From positions 1 through 29,131 of the IMG/VR virus record IMGVR_UViG_3300023178_001900: 29,131 bases of DNA; one strand, written 5' to 3'. The translations under genes were made by a program, and so were the position numbers. Positions 8,224 through 15,740 of this stretch are shown here, one piece after another. A model generated the notes under the pieces. That model was not told the origin of the DNA and made no database searches. It saw only the letters and a program-made list of their open reading frames with translations. Positions within the stretch are counted from its first letter, which is position 1, and every line of letters starts with the position of its first letter. This stretch comes from a virus.

Positions 8224-8227
8224 TTGT

Positions 8228-8560
8228 ATGAGACCGCTTTGTAAATGCAAATTAAGGCCTTGTGCTGTTAATTACAAAAAAGGTAACAAGGTTTACTATC
8301 GATCAAAATGCGAAGTTTGTCTCTATCACAAGTCTACAGTTTCGCCTTTGTGGAAACAAGCAGGATACACAAAAAAAGATTCTTGTGAAAAATGTGGATT
8401 TACTAGTCAGCACACAGAACAGTTTGATGTGTTTCACATTGATGGTGATTTAACAAATTGTAGATATTCAAACTTAAAAACAGTATGTGCTAACTGTCAG
8501 CGTATCATGCAGAAAGAAGGTGTAAGGTGGAAGCAAGGCGATCTTGTACCTGACCATTAA
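8228..8560 (+). CDS. Small zinc-finger HNH-like protein (degenerate HNH)
   Basis: This is a 110-residue protein from the ATG at 8228. Four Cys pairs are spread along it: LCKCKLRPC near the start, KCEVC, CEKCGF and CANC. The C-terminal half matches an HNH layout, with FHIDGDLTNCRYSNLKTVCANCQ read in parts: His-Ile-Asp-Gly-Asp, the Asn-Leu of the central helix, and Cys-x2-Cys. The first His of the usual His-His pair is Phe here, and the usual His after the last Cys is Gln, so cleavage activity is doubtful. A longer frame opens at 8090 but would overlap the gp18 start and the terminator. The promoter-like site just before 8228 supports the shorter form. It lies on the opposite strand to its neighbours, and its last 56 bases overlap the dNMP kinase gene. 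From memory, similar proteins ending in DLVPD(F/H) are frequent in marine T4-like phages. Confidence 0.75.
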   Translation: MRPLCKCKLRPCAVNYKKGNKVYYRSKCEVCLYHKSTVSPLWKQAGYTKKDSCEKCGFTSQHTEQFDVFHIDGDLTNCRYSNLKTVCANCQRIMQKEGVRWKQGDLVPDH

Positions 8561-9116
8561 GAGCATCTAGATCACTATCATTATAAATCACTTGATTAAA
8601 ATCTGTTTGAGCCCATTCCCATTCTGAGCGATGCACGTCTTGAGGCTCAACACCAATGTCTTGATACATCCTAAACCAAACAGGATCTGCTCCTCTTTTT
8701 ACAACCCATACTTGACCGTTAAGTTTTTTCACCATTTCGACTTCGTTTTTAAAACGTACATCTGGAATGACAAAGTTAACTGTAGGATTGTTTAGGATTT
8801 CTTGTTTTACAAGACTTACCCAAATGTTATCACTAAATCCATTACGCATACACTCAGTACCAAACTCTTGTAGTACTAGTCGTGGAGTAATTGTACGGCC
8901 TGTTTCTTTAGTCCAAAAATCATCTTGGGTTTCACGCCACTCTCTTGATTCAACTGTTTCACCTTCTAGCATATCTCTATCCCACCCAAACACAGATGCA
9001 ACTCCGTCTTTGAGTTTATCAGCAAAACTAATTTTTTTGAAGTTGTGTTTTTCAACTAGAGTGTCTGCGACAGTTCCTTTGCCGCTACCAATTAAACCGC
9101 AAATACCAATAATCAT
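8505..9116 (-). CDS. 1: Deoxynucleoside monophosphate kinase (T4 gp1-like)
   Basis: This 203-residue P-loop kinase phosphorylates dNMPs to dNDPs for phage DNA synthesis in the cytoplasm. The Walker A loop is GLIGSGKGT (residues 7-15). It is followed by KISFADKLKDGVASVFGW, the family's substrate-binding region, and by RLVLQEFGTECMR. A VIPDVRFKNEVEMVKK block matches the Asp-Val-Arg-Phe motif of the deoxynucleotide monophosphate kinase family. HRSEWEW near the C-terminus is also typical. T4 gp1 is 241 residues, so this is a somewhat compact version. It is an early-type metabolic gene sitting among late structural genes. Its AAAGGA ribosome-binding site lies at the foot of an AT-rich hairpin (9126-9165). 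Its 3' end overlaps the convergent HNH-like gene. Confidence 0.9.
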   Translation of the reverse strand: MIIGICGLIGSGKGTVADTLVEKHNFKKISFADKLKDGVASVFGWDRDMLEGETVESREWRETQDDFWTKETGRTITPRLVLQEFGTECMRNGFSDNIWVSLVKQEILNNPTVNFVIPDVRFKNEVEMVKKLNGQVWVVKRGADPVWFRMYQDIGVEPQDVHRSEWEWAQTDFNQVIYNDSDLDALNGQVQDRLASTLHLLSA

Positions 9117-9125
9117 TAAGATTCC

Positions 9126-9165
9126 TTTGTAAAATAAAATATATTATATGATATTTTATTACAAA
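9126..9165 (-). promoter_or_regulatory. AT-rich imperfect hairpin overlapping kinase ribosome-binding site
   Basis: The arms at 9126-9142 and 9151-9165 pair over 15 positions with a two-base bulge around an 8-base loop. In the minus-strand transcript the 3' arm ends in ACAAA, whose last bases belong to the AAAGGA ribosome-binding site of the dNMP kinase gene, so folding would partly cover that site. It fills most of the gap between the unknown gene's stop and the kinase start. Confidence 0.5.
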
Positions 9166-9167
9166 TG

Positions 9168-9812
9168 TCAACCATATTTTTTTATGCTAAATTGATTCAA
9201 AACTTTTTCTTGTTTTCCTATTAAACTTTCTAACGATTCCCAAACTCCAAAAGGAGTTTCTGCATTAATAATGTTCAAAGAGTTGTTAGTGTTATGTTTA
9301 TTAGGTATGTCAACAATTAAGTTATCTTTATAATAAATTTTTATTGTGCCGTGCATATTGGATACGTGTTTTTGAAAAACTACATTAACAAACTTTTTCC
9401 AGCTGTTATCCTCCTCATGCCAATCATCGGTTACAGGTGTATAGGATTGACTATGATATCTAAGTACGAACTTAGTTTTCAGTTGCTGTGTAGGATTTAA
9501 TAAAAATTCTGGAGGACAATGTTCGTCGTGTGCAATTATACAGTCTACAGTTTGATTTTGCATGTGGCCATAAATTAACCGCTGATTGCCAGGATTAACA
9601 AACAAGGACTGTGTATGTGGTATACTTTCAAAATAAGTACATGAAACTGGTACTTTAATTTTCGAACTGTAATGTAAAGCTACAAATACTTTAGCAGGAT
9701 AGGACCAATCCTTATTAGAAGAATACCATTTAGAATATCTGTCTTCTAAATATTCTTTTATAAGTTTATGTGATGTATCAATTTGTCCGGTTTGTACAAA
9801 TAGTTTAGCCAA
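9168..9812 (-). CDS. Hypothetical protein, TTG start
   Basis: This encodes about 214 residues with no family that I recognise. It is rich in Tyr, His, Asn and Lys, has no signal peptide or membrane segment, and contains mixed alpha/beta stretches such as KVFVALHYSSKIKVPVS and FVLRYHSQSYTPV. The only workable start near the 5' end is a TTG at 9812. An in-frame stop lies five codons upstream, and the next internal Met is around residue 83. It overlaps the end of the gp13-like gene by 8 bases, so it is probably read by translational coupling. No convincing ribosome-binding site is visible. It could be a late accessory virion protein or an unrelated insert between gp13 and gene 1. Confidence 0.7.
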   Translation of the reverse strand: MAKLFVQTGQIDTSHKLIKEYLEDRYSKWYSSNKDWSYPAKVFVALHYSSKIKVPVSCTYFESIPHTQSLFVNPGNQRLIYGHMQNQTVDCIIAHDEHCPPEFLLNPTQQLKTKFVLRYHSQSYTPVTDDWHEEDNSWKKFVNVVFQKHVSNMHGTIKIYYKDNLIVDIPNKHNTNNSLNIINAETPFGVWESLESLIGKQEKVLNQFSIKKYG

Positions 9813-10563
9813 TGGTAAATCCGTAACCTACGCCGCCTGGCACATTCATAGAAATGTCTACTTCTAATTTTTCCATTTCTGCTTGTGCTTCTGCTTTTAG
9901 TGCATCGCCGTTGAGGGCTGATCCACCTTGTGGTCCTGCGATAGTTGCGAATTTAGATCTTGCCTCGCCTAACATATACTTGCATTTAGCCAATGCATAG
10001 TCTTTAATCCATTGTTTGGCAAGATAGTCATCAAACAACTGAGAGTCAGGACGATAATTGTAAACATATAAAAGCAGTTCTTCTTCTGCTCTTGGACGTT
10101 GTAATATTGTTAGTTTTTTAGTAGTAGTATTCCAGTTAAATTCAATAAATGAACCAAACATGCGTCCTACTAGTTCTTGATAACTTGCAAACGCATTATA
10201 AGTTGCAAGTCCGCCCATGTTTGAACTTGACAGCAAATATGTATTAGTGTATGCCATATTAAATGGTTCAAACACAGTGCCGCCATCGCCGCCGCCTGTG
10301 CGTGATCCAATTGAGCGTCTAAAAATCTTTCTTACTTCGATAACTTCATTTGGCAAAATATATTCATTTTGGTCAATAATAGTTGGCATAAACAAATAAC
10401 TTTCTTCAACAGAGTTATCTGATCTTTGACGGAACTTGTTTAGTGCATTATCGATAGCAGTTTCATAGTGTATTGGATCTAATTCAACATCAACCATGCC
10501 GCCGCCGAGCATTGCGTAGATGTAATCTGTTATTTCTTTTTTCTGTGTTTGTAAGTCAGCCAT
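9805..10563 (-). CDS. Neck-associated virion protein, gp13-like
   Basis: This 252-residue protein begins with a helical stretch ending in IYAMLGGGMVDVELDP. It continues with NALNKFRQRSDNSVEESYLF, NEYILPNEVIEVRKIFRR and a Gly-rich loop. Then come LATYNAFASYQELVGRMFG, a TTKKLTILQRPR beta hairpin, and a C-terminal helical region with LGEARSKFATIAGPQGG. I recall this protein as a widely conserved virion component in marine T4-like phages, often labelled neck protein gp13. T4 gp13 is longer (309 residues). The neighbour across the divergent promoter is gp14, its T4 partner in the neck, which supports the call. GGAGA lies about 7 bases before the ATG, and GATAAATAC lies further upstream. The exact T4 equivalent is less certain than the virion role. 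Confidence 0.65.
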   Translation of the reverse strand: MADLQTQKKEITDYIYAMLGGGMVDVELDPIHYETAIDNALNKFRQRSDNSVEESYLFMPTIIDQNEYILPNEVIEVRKIFRRSIGSRTGGGDGGTVFEPFNMAYTNTYLLSSSNMGGLATYNAFASYQELVGRMFGSFIEFNWNTTTKKLTILQRPRAEEELLLYVYNYRPDSQLFDDYLAKQWIKDYALAKCKYMLGEARSKFATIAGPQGGSALNGDALKAEAQAEMEKLEVDISMNVPGGVGYGFTIG

Positions 10564-10577
10564 ATGAAGTCTCCATA

Positions 10578-10586
10578 GTATTTATC
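10578..10586 (-). promoter_or_regulatory. Late promoter GATAAATAC for gp13-like gene
   Basis: The minus strand reads GATAAATAC 14 bases before the ATG at 10563, with GGAGA in between. It is the left half of a perfect 8-bp inverted repeat with the promoter at 10592-10600. Confidence 0.7.
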
Positions 10587-10591
10587 ATACG

Positions 10592-10600
10592 AATAAATAC
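10592..10600 (+). promoter_or_regulatory. Late promoter AATAAATAC for gp14-gp15 operon
   Basis: AATAAATAC lies 7 bases before the gp14 ATG at 10608, facing away from the gp13-like promoter. It is the only promoter-like site seen ahead of the six-gene rightward operon. Confidence 0.7.
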
Positions 10601-10607
10601 ATGTGTT

Positions 10608-11738
10608 ATGCCGAGAATAAGTTTATATAAACCAGAAAAAGGAAATGACTATAATTTCCTAGACAAGCAGATAACCGAGATGTTTACTGTAGGAGGTACA
10701 GATGTATTTCTACACAAGTATCTTGGTCCTACCAATCCAAGTGATGCAGATGCTACTGCCGCTACGCCTCAGTATGATGCTGTTAAAGAAACAAACATTC
10801 AGGACATGCTATTTTTAGAAAATAGAGATAGAAAATATGATCCTGACATTTATCAAATTAGAGGCATCTATAATGTACAAGATATAGATTTTGATCTTAG
10901 TCAATTTGGTTTATTTTTACAAAATGATACACTGTTTATGACAGTTCCTATCAATTATACTGTAAAAACAATCGGTAGAAAAATTATGCCAGGCGATGTA
11001 ATTGAATTGCCACACCTTGTAGACGAACATGCACTTAATGATTATAGTGTAGCACTTAAAAGATTTTATGTAGTCGAAGATGTAAACAGAGCCGCAGAAG
11101 GTTTCAGTCAAACATGGTGGCCGCATCTTTATAGATTAAAATTAAAACAAATAGTAGACTCGCAAGAATTTAAAGATATTTTAGACTTGCCGGCAGAAGA
11201 AGGAAGCAGTCAAACATTGCGTGATGTGCTTTCAACATACGAACAAGAAATGCAAATTAATGATGCTGTTCTCGATCAAGCAGAAGCAGATGCTCCTAAG
11301 AGTGGATACGACACATCGCACTACTTTACATTACAAGTAGACGACAATGGCAAAACCGAGCTTGTAGATACAGATGCAGACGGTGTTGGTGATACAATGG
11401 CACCACCAGAAAGGACTGGTTATAGTGGTTACTTGTTAGGTGATGGTATACCTCCAAATGGAAATGCGTTTGGACATGGAATAACATTTCCTACTCAAAA
11501 TGAAGAAGGTGATTATTTCTTAAGGACAGATTTTATGCCAAATAGATTGTTTAGATACAACGGTGAAAGTTGGATTAAGATGGAAGATAGTGTGCGTCAT
11601 ACGTTATCTAACACTAATACAAGAAGCAACTTGAAAGGTACATTTATTAATAACACAAACTCTAGCGACATTGGCGGAGACACTGTTGAAGAAAGACAGA
11701 GCTTATCAGATGCATTGAAACCTAAGGCGGATAACTAA
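10608..11738 (+). CDS. 14: Neck protein gp14
   Basis: This 376-residue protein belongs to the T4 gp14 neck family, which caps the filled head and joins the tail. Matching features are DKQITEMFTVGGTDVFLHKY, IQDMLFLENRDRKYDPD, IRGIYNVQDIDFDLSQFG, GRKIMPGDVIELPHLVDEH and FSQTWWPHLYRLKLKQI. The frame could open upstream (10473), but that would run into the divergent gene and through both promoters. MPRISLYKPEKG at 10608 is the better start. T4 gp14 is 256 residues. The extra length is a C-terminal part with an acidic linker and a GDYFLRTDFMPNRLFRYNG module like those inserted in the sheath protein. The stop overlaps the gp15 start by one base (TAATG). Confidence 0.85.
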   Translation: MPRISLYKPEKGNDYNFLDKQITEMFTVGGTDVFLHKYLGPTNPSDADATAATPQYDAVKETNIQDMLFLENRDRKYDPDIYQIRGIYNVQDIDFDLSQFGLFLQNDTLFMTVPINYTVKTIGRKIMPGDVIELPHLVDEHALNDYSVALKRFYVVEDVNRAAEGFSQTWWPHLYRLKLKQIVDSQEFKDILDLPAEEGSSQTLRDVLSTYEQEMQINDAVLDQAEADAPKSGYDTSHYFTLQVDDNGKTELVDTDADGVGDTMAPPERTGYSGYLLGDGIPPNGNAFGHGITFPTQNEEGDYFLRTDFMPNRLFRYNGESWIKMEDSVRHTLSNTNTRSNLKGTFINNTNSSDIGGDTVEERQSLSDALKPKADN

Positions 11739-13177
11739 TGCAACACTTTTACGACGGACAAATTAGACGCTACATTACTCAAGTTATTCGGTTAATGAGT
11801 AACTTCTCTTACAAAGACGGTGATGGTGATTTAAAACAAGTTCCAGTAATGTATGGCGACATGACTCGACAAGTTGCTAATATTATTCGTGACAACTCGG
11901 AAAACAAAATACCAAGTGCTCCTAGAATATCTGTGTTCATTACAGGACTAGAAATGGATAGAAGTAGAACAAGTGATGCTACATTTGTCGACAAAATGTT
12001 TATTAGAGAACGTGCCTACGATGACGATAACCAAGAATATTTAAACACACAAGGTAAAAATTACACGGTCGAAAGACTTATGCCTACACCTTATATTTTA
12101 AAAGTGCAGGCTGATATTTGGTCAACAAATACTGAGCAAAAACTACAAATACTAGAACAGATACTAATGTTGTTTAATCCAAGTTTAGAAATACAAACAA
12201 CAGACAACTACATTGATTGGACCAGTTTAACTGTAGTTAACTTGGACGATGTAACATTTAGTTCAAGAAGCATACCTGTAGGTGTTGACAGTGATATTGA
12301 TGTTGCTAACTTAGTATTTTCAACACCAATTTATATTTCACCGCCAGTTAAAGTTAAAAAACTTGGTGTTATTACAAATGTTGTAATGAGCATATTCGAC
12401 GAGTCAAGAGGCAATATTGACCTCGGAAAGGCATTCCCACAGTTAAACACTTATGCTTCTGAGATACCTGGAACAGACGGAGATTGGGGTATGGGCACTG
12501 ACAGTCTTAACTTGCAAGTTAGCATGGGCAATGGATCTAGTGATGTAAGTACAGGATACGAAAGTTACGACTTAATTGTGTTAAATGGTTCTGCTCAACT
12601 TGCCGCACAAGGCAGGGTTGGTGTCGATAGATGGATAGATTTGTTTGATGCAATGCCAGGTACGTATCAAGCAGGCGTTACCCAAATTCAGCTTAAAAGA
12701 AATGATTTAGACTCGAGCGTAAATGCAACAGTAGCAATAAATGAGTTAGATGACACAAAACTAGTATTAAATTACGACCAAGATACTATTCCTACTAGCA
12801 CAGTAATAGTAGGTCCAGAAACAACTAGTGGCAATATTGATAAGATTATTGATCCGTTAAAATACAATCCCACCGACGATAAAACGCCAGGCTTTAGGTT
12901 ATTGCTATTAGGGCCAATTGGTGACGAAGGTAATGCTGATGGACCAGATGCTTGGAAGGGACCAAGCAATATAGACTTCCATGCAGACGAAAATGATATC
13001 ATTGAATGGGACGGAACCGAGTGGCAAATCATCTTTGATGCTAGTGCGGCAGATGATTCTAGCACAACATATGTAACTAACCTCAATACAGGAATACAAT
13101 ATAAGTTTGTAAACGGTAGTTGGATACTTTCATTTGAAGGCGAATACCGAAACGGCACCTGGAGAATAGTATTCTAA
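11738..13177 (+). CDS. 15: Tail completion / proximal sheath stabiliser gp15, C-terminally extended
   Basis: This is a 479-residue protein. The first about 220 residues match the T4 gp15 family, which forms the ring ending the tail tube and sheath and contacts the neck. Typical features are the start MQHFYDGQIRRYITQVIRLM, then VPVMYGDMTRQVA, APRISVFITGLEMDRSR, TPYILKVQADIWSTN, LEQILMLFNPSLEIQ and STPIYISPPVKVKK. T4 gp15 is 272 residues. Here an additional 200 or so residues include a beta-rich acidic domain and a C-terminal pair of short modules (IIEWDGTEWQIIF and IQYKFVNGSWILSF) ending in RNGTWRIVF. It is translationally coupled to gp14, which is also its partner in T4. The stop lies 13 bases before the Nudix gene. 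Confidence 0.85.
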   Translation: MQHFYDGQIRRYITQVIRLMSNFSYKDGDGDLKQVPVMYGDMTRQVANIIRDNSENKIPSAPRISVFITGLEMDRSRTSDATFVDKMFIRERAYDDDNQEYLNTQGKNYTVERLMPTPYILKVQADIWSTNTEQKLQILEQILMLFNPSLEIQTTDNYIDWTSLTVVNLDDVTFSSRSIPVGVDSDIDVANLVFSTPIYISPPVKVKKLGVITNVVMSIFDESRGNIDLGKAFPQLNTYASEIPGTDGDWGMGTDSLNLQVSMGNGSSDVSTGYESYDLIVLNGSAQLAAQGRVGVDRWIDLFDAMPGTYQAGVTQIQLKRNDLDSSVNATVAINELDDTKLVLNYDQDTIPTSTVIVGPETTSGNIDKIIDPLKYNPTDDKTPGFRLLLLGPIGDEGNADGPDAWKGPSNIDFHADENDIIEWDGTEWQIIFDASAADDSSTTYVTNLNTGIQYKFVNGSWILSFEGEYRNGTWRIVF

Positions 13178-13190
13178 AATAAGTATTTGC

Positions 13191-13622
13191 ATGACAGATA
13201 CTATTTCTTGTAGCGGTGGGTTATTCTACTGCATCGAAACTAAAAGATTTTTGCTACTACATAGAACAAATCCTCGGACACCGGTTTGGGGACTAGTAGG
13301 CGGCACAGGTAATCAAGACGAAACACCCTGGACTACTCTTCAACGTGAAATTGAGGAGGAAATTGGTCCTTTGCCTGACATTAAAAAGACTATACCGCTC
13401 GAAACGTTTGTATCCAATGATGAAAAGTTTTTATTCTACACTTACCTTATAGTAACTTCAAAAGAATTTATTCCTGCCCTCAACGATGAGCATGACGGGT
13501 ATGCATGGGTAAGTTTTGGTAAATGGCCAAAGCCTTTACACAACGGATTAAAGAACACATTACAAAACAAAGCAAACCAACAAAAACTTAAAACAGTATT
13601 TGAAGTAATAGACTTACTATGA
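13191..13622 (+). CDS. Nudix hydrolase
   Basis: This 143-residue protein carries a complete Nudix box from Gly38 to Pro60. Glu44 and the core REIEEEIG (Arg52-Gly59) sit at the expected spacing (G-x5-E-x7-REUxEExGU). Nudix enzymes cleave nucleoside diphosphates linked to another group, such as nucleotide sugars, oxidised nucleotides or ADP-ribose compounds. The substrate cannot be read from this sequence. The strand preceding the box (RFLLLHRTN...VWGLVGG) resembles sugar-nucleotide and GDP-mannose type members, but this is weak. It starts 13 bases after gp15 with no clear ribosome-binding site. Its stop overlaps the HldE start (ATGA), so it is coupled to ADP-heptose synthesis. A role in ADP-heptose or ADP-sugar turnover is therefore possible, as is general nucleotide clean-up. 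Confidence 0.88.
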   Translation: MTDTISCSGGLFYCIETKRFLLLHRTNPRTPVWGLVGGTGNQDETPWTTLQREIEEEIGPLPDIKKTIPLETFVSNDEKFLFYTYLIVTSKEFIPALNDEHDGYAWVSFGKWPKPLHNGLKNTLQNKANQQKLKTVFEVIDLL

Positions 13623-14872
13623 TTAAAGTATACGGCGACATAATGCTCGACAGATGGATTATCGGTAATGCGTCTAGAATTAGTCCAGAGGCACCTGTTC
13701 CTGTGCTAAAAGAAAACAGCCAAGAAATAGCACCAGGAGGTGCAGCCAATCTTGCACTCAATATTGCTAGTTTAAACGGAAATATAGGAGTGTTTGGATC
13801 TATTGCATCTGATAAAGAAGGTTATAGCATAATTGATTGTTTTAAAGATTATGAAAAAATTGACTTTCAAGCATCATTAGATTCTACAATGACAACAACT
13901 AAAAATAGATTAGTTGGCCAAGGTGGTCAACATATTATGCGTTGGGATCGTGAAGAAAAATACAAGGGTGTAGAAGCATTACATAGACTTTTAAACAATT
14001 TATCTTCTGATGATTTAGTTTGCGTAAGTGATTATGCTAAAGGCACAGTGCGTAATAATACTATAGAAAAAATTCTAAAACGTAATTGTAAAGTTTTAGT
14101 TGATCCAAAACAAGGTCCAGAAGTTTATAGAAATGCATTTCTTGTTAAACCAAATATGAAGGAATATACTGAATGGTTTGGCGAATTTAGAAAAGAAATT
14201 GCACTTGTAAAATTAAAAGAGTACGGCTGGAAATATCTTATAGTTACTGACGGTGCTAATGGGTTACACGTAATCAGCGATGATATGAAGTACGAACATT
14301 ACCAAGAGCCAGCACACGAAGTTGCAGATGTTACTGGTGCAGGAGACACTGTGCTTGCTGTGCTTGCATACTATATAGAACAAGGATTAGACGTATTTGA
14401 AGCGGCTAAACATGCTTGCTATGCCGCCGCAAGAGCAGTTGAACACAGAGGTGTTCATGTGGTAACACATGAAGATTTGAAGCAAGACATTGTGTTTACC
14501 AATGGTTGCTTTGATATTTTACACAAAGGACATTTAGAATTATTACAATACGCAAAAGGCCTTGGAAAACGTCTTGTAGTAGGTCTAAATAGCGATTTAA
14601 GCGTGAAAAAACTAAAAGGTAACAATAGACCTTATAACGATGAAAATACACGTTATAACAATCTTTTGTCTTTACCTTTTGTTGATGATGTGTTATTATA
14701 TGATGATAATACGCCTTACGAACTAATTAAAAAGATTCAGCCTAGTATAATTGTTAAGGGCGGCGATTATACATTTGACACGGTTGTAGGCAACGATTTA
14801 GCAAATGTTGTTATATTTCCAACAGTAGAAGGATATAGCACAACAAAGACATTAGAGAATATGCATGAGTGA
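13619..14872 (+). CDS. hldE: Bifunctional heptose 7-phosphate kinase / heptose 1-phosphate adenylyltransferase
   Basis: This 417-residue protein has the two HldE domains in the normal order. Residues 1 to about 290 are a PfkB/ribokinase-type kinase: GDIMLDRWIIGNASRISPEA, GGAANLALN, VKPNMKEYTEW, and the anion-hole motif VTGAGDTVLAVLA. Residues about 295-417 are a cytidylyltransferase-like nucleotidyltransferase: VFTNGCFDILHKGHLELL (the HxGH motif is HKGH), VGLNSDLSVKKLKG, RPYNDENTR, and IVKGGDYT. In bacteria HldE makes D-glycero-beta-D-manno-heptose 1,7-bisphosphate and, after dephosphorylation, ADP-D-glycero-D-manno-heptose. E. coli HldE is 477 residues, so this is trimmed, mostly in the linker and loops. 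All visible catalytic motifs are kept. It overlaps the Nudix gene (ATGA) and HldD (8 bases). Confidence 0.93.
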   Translation: MIKVYGDIMLDRWIIGNASRISPEAPVPVLKENSQEIAPGGAANLALNIASLNGNIGVFGSIASDKEGYSIIDCFKDYEKIDFQASLDSTMTTTKNRLVGQGGQHIMRWDREEKYKGVEALHRLLNNLSSDDLVCVSDYAKGTVRNNTIEKILKRNCKVLVDPKQGPEVYRNAFLVKPNMKEYTEWFGEFRKEIALVKLKEYGWKYLIVTDGANGLHVISDDMKYEHYQEPAHEVADVTGAGDTVLAVLAYYIEQGLDVFEAAKHACYAAARAVEHRGVHVVTHEDLKQDIVFTNGCFDILHKGHLELLQYAKGLGKRLVVGLNSDLSVKKLKGNNRPYNDENTRYNNLLSLPFVDDVLLYDDNTPYELIKKIQPSIIVKGGDYTFDTVVGNDLANVVIFPTVEGYSTTKTLENMHE

Positions 14873-15719
14873 AAAGAAGTATAACGGAAAGATTTTAATT
14901 ACAGGAGCTCGAGGATTTATTGGCCAAAACATGGTACAATATTTTCTTGCAAAAGATTATGATGTTGACGGTTTTGAATGGGTTCCTAACATTATTCCAG
15001 ACGTAACTCGTTATGATTGGGTAATACACTTAGGTGCTATCTCAGACACAACAGAACAAGATGTTGACAAAGTTTGGGAACAAAACTTTGAATTCACTAG
15101 TAGACTTATTCAAGTTTGTGATCAGTTTGGAGTTAACTTACAACTTGCTAGTACCAGTGCAGTATATGGTCCCGGGTATGACGGTTTTAAAGAAAATAGT
15201 AAATGTTTACCGCAAACCCCATATGCTTGGAGCAAGTATCTAATTGATAAAAGTTTGCGTGATGTAAGTTTTGAAAACTTTACTTCTCTTGTACAGTCAT
15301 TCAGATACTTCAATGTTTATGGTCCGGGTGAAGGTCACAAAGGCGATCAAATGAGTATGGTTAGTAAGTGGCAGAAACAAGCATCTCATGAAGGAAAAGT
15401 AAAGGTTTTTGAAAACAGCGATACTTTTCATAGAGATTTAATTTGTGTATATGATGTTTGTAGAATACATCATTTAATGATGAACAAAGATGTAAGTGGC
15501 ATTTTTAATGTTGGAACCGGAGAAGCAAACAATCTAGAAGAAGTTGCTAATACTATTGCAAAAAAATATAATGCAGAAGTAGAAACAATCAAAATGCCTC
15601 ATCATTTACAGGGTCAATATCAACCGTTTACACAAGCAGACACAGAAAAACTTTTAGAGCAGATAGGTGATCATAAGTTTTGGACAGTAGAGGAATACCT
15701 AAATGATCAAAGTGTATGA
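14865..15719 (+). CDS. hldD: ADP-glyceromanno-heptose 6-epimerase
   Basis: This 284-residue short-chain dehydrogenase/reductase of the extended type has a Rossmann motif TGARGFIGQN near the start, a substrate Ser in LASTSAVYGPG, and the catalytic YxxxK as YAWSK. The HldD signature is FRYFNVYGPGEGHKG; E. coli HldD has nearly the same block. In bacteria HldD converts ADP-D-glycero- to ADP-L-glycero-D-manno-heptose, the donor for inner-core LPS heptose. E. coli HldD is 310 residues. The start ATG lies inside the HldE 3' end, which implies coupled translation. A general UDP-sugar epimerase is the main alternative, but the neighbour HldE and the GEGHKG block argue strongly for HldD. Confidence 0.88.
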   Translation: MSEKKYNGKILITGARGFIGQNMVQYFLAKDYDVDGFEWVPNIIPDVTRYDWVIHLGAISDTTEQDVDKVWEQNFEFTSRLIQVCDQFGVNLQLASTSAVYGPGYDGFKENSKCLPQTPYAWSKYLIDKSLRDVSFENFTSLVQSFRYFNVYGPGEGHKGDQMSMVSKWQKQASHEGKVKVFENSDTFHRDLICVYDVCRIHHLMMNKDVSGIFNVGTGEANNLEEVANTIAKKYNAEVETIKMPHHLQGQYQPFTQADTEKLLEQIGDHKFWTVEEYLNDQSV

Positions 15720-15740
15720 CAATATTTTTTAAAAGGAACA

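Noticed and set aside
8090-8227. Long N-terminal extension of the HNH-like gene
   Set aside because: It overlaps the gp18 start, its promoter and a terminator, and the added residues look random (hydrophobic and Cys-rich, without motif).
9805-10563. Assigning this gene firmly as gp13
   Set aside because: It is shorter than T4 gp13 and recognised mostly from marine homologues; kept as gp13-like.
10473-10607. Upstream extension of gp14
   Set aside because: It would cross both divergent promoters and overlap the gp13-like gene; MPRISLYKPEKG at 10608 fits the family start and the promoter.
12772-13158. Minus-strand 128-codon frame under gp15
   Set aside because: It is antisense to a well-supported gp15 C-terminus; the composition is a reverse reading of that gene.
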